A stretch of DNA of 63,590 nucleotides from an uncultured Ruminococcus sp. (GTDB lineage Bacteria > Bacillota > Clostridia > Oscillospirales > Ruminococcaceae). Shown one piece after another: positions 63,484-63,590 of the stretch; position 1 is the stretch's first letter; every line of letters begins with the position of its first letter. The stretch is taken from the NCBI RefSeq assembly GCF_946415235.1, contig NZ_CAMKRR010000010.1:1-63590 (forward strand), in the 5' to 3' direction. Position numbers and translations under genes: made by a program. The notes below the pieces were generated by a model. It was not told the DNA's origin. It saw nothing but the letters and a program-made list of their open reading frames with translations, and did no database searches.

Positions 63484-63590
63484 GTGAGCAGACTATGCGG
63501 TAGCGGAAACGATTAAGTTTACGAGGAAAGTCCGTGCATCACAGAGCAGGGTAGCTGCTAACGGCAGCCGAGGGCGACCTTAGGGCAAGT
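63484..63590 (+). ncRNA. rnpB: RNase P RNA, class A, 5' part only
   Basis: The conserved GAGGAAAGTCCG element (P4/CR-I region) is at about 63522-63533, followed by CAGGGTAGCTGCTAACGGCAGCC and GAGGGCGACCTTAGGGCAAGT, a class A layout. It is the catalytic RNA that removes 5' leaders of pre-tRNAs. The window ends inside the gene, so the 3' half is missing. Confidence 0.9.

Overview
The window looks like a chromosomal segment of a low-GC, Gram-positive, anaerobic Clostridia member, most likely Ruminococcus sensu stricto or a close Oscillospiraceae relative. This is inferred from several things. The gene content is Firmicutes-type: DnaD with a DnaI-like loader, HprK, WhiA, GatCAB, RNase J, GdpP and a SigK-like sigma factor. 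Secreted proteins carry Thr-rich linkers. The class A RNase P RNA and the vegetative TTGACA-17-TATAAT promoters fit the same picture. There are no insertion sequences, phage genes, CRISPR arrays or complete tRNA genes.

Layout. 1-4.7 kb: a secreted lipoprotein facing a minus-strand group (primosome proteins DnaD and DnaI-like, a small HD hydrolase, SigK). 4.8-17.2 kb: a long plus-strand run starting with rpe, then three membrane proteins of the RnfD, RnfE and RnfA families with degraded redox sites, a DUF4015-like protein, and hprK-murB-rapZ-whiA-dnaE-pfkA. 17.2-18.6 kb: an S1-domain protein and an unrecognised small protein. 18.7-23.2 kb: DUF951-prfA-tsaC-coaE-M18 aminopeptidase. 23.2-24.6 kb: a candidate small RNA or attenuator and a LysR regulator. 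24.6-29.7 kb: a three-gene minus-strand operon encoding a TerB_N/TerB_C protein, a BrxD-like P-loop ATPase and an Lhr-like helicase. 29.8-35.2 kb: MoxR-DUF58-transglutaminase-DUF308. 35.2-40.3 kb: a palindrome-rich divergent region, a SleB-like wall hydrolase, gatCAB and an ArsC/Spx-like protein. 40.3-44.9 kb: a divergent topoisomerase IV (ParE-like, Zn-ribbon, ParC-like). 44.9-47.4 kb: an aldolase-like protein, a LUD-domain protein and hpf. 47.5-59.9 kb: a large minus-strand housekeeping array (rnj-gdpP-rplI-dnaB-tilS-ftsH, then FHA-ftsW-pbp) behind a long structured leader. 60.2-63.6 kb: an AgcS symporter, two PH-domain membrane proteins and the 5' part of rnpB.

Two loci stand out. The first is the RnfDEA-like trio: three of the four cysteines that hold the membrane [2Fe-2S] cluster in Rnf/Nqr are Ser, the RnfD FMN motif is not intact, and rnfB, rnfC and rnfG are absent nearby, so it may be a repurposed non-canonical module. 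The second is the TerB / BrxD-like / Lhr-helicase operon. It resembles two BREX accessory components without the BREX core, has a consensus promoter flanked by an 8-bp inverted repeat, and could be a stand-alone DNA-processing or defence system. All functions are inferred from sequence by eye; no searches were run.
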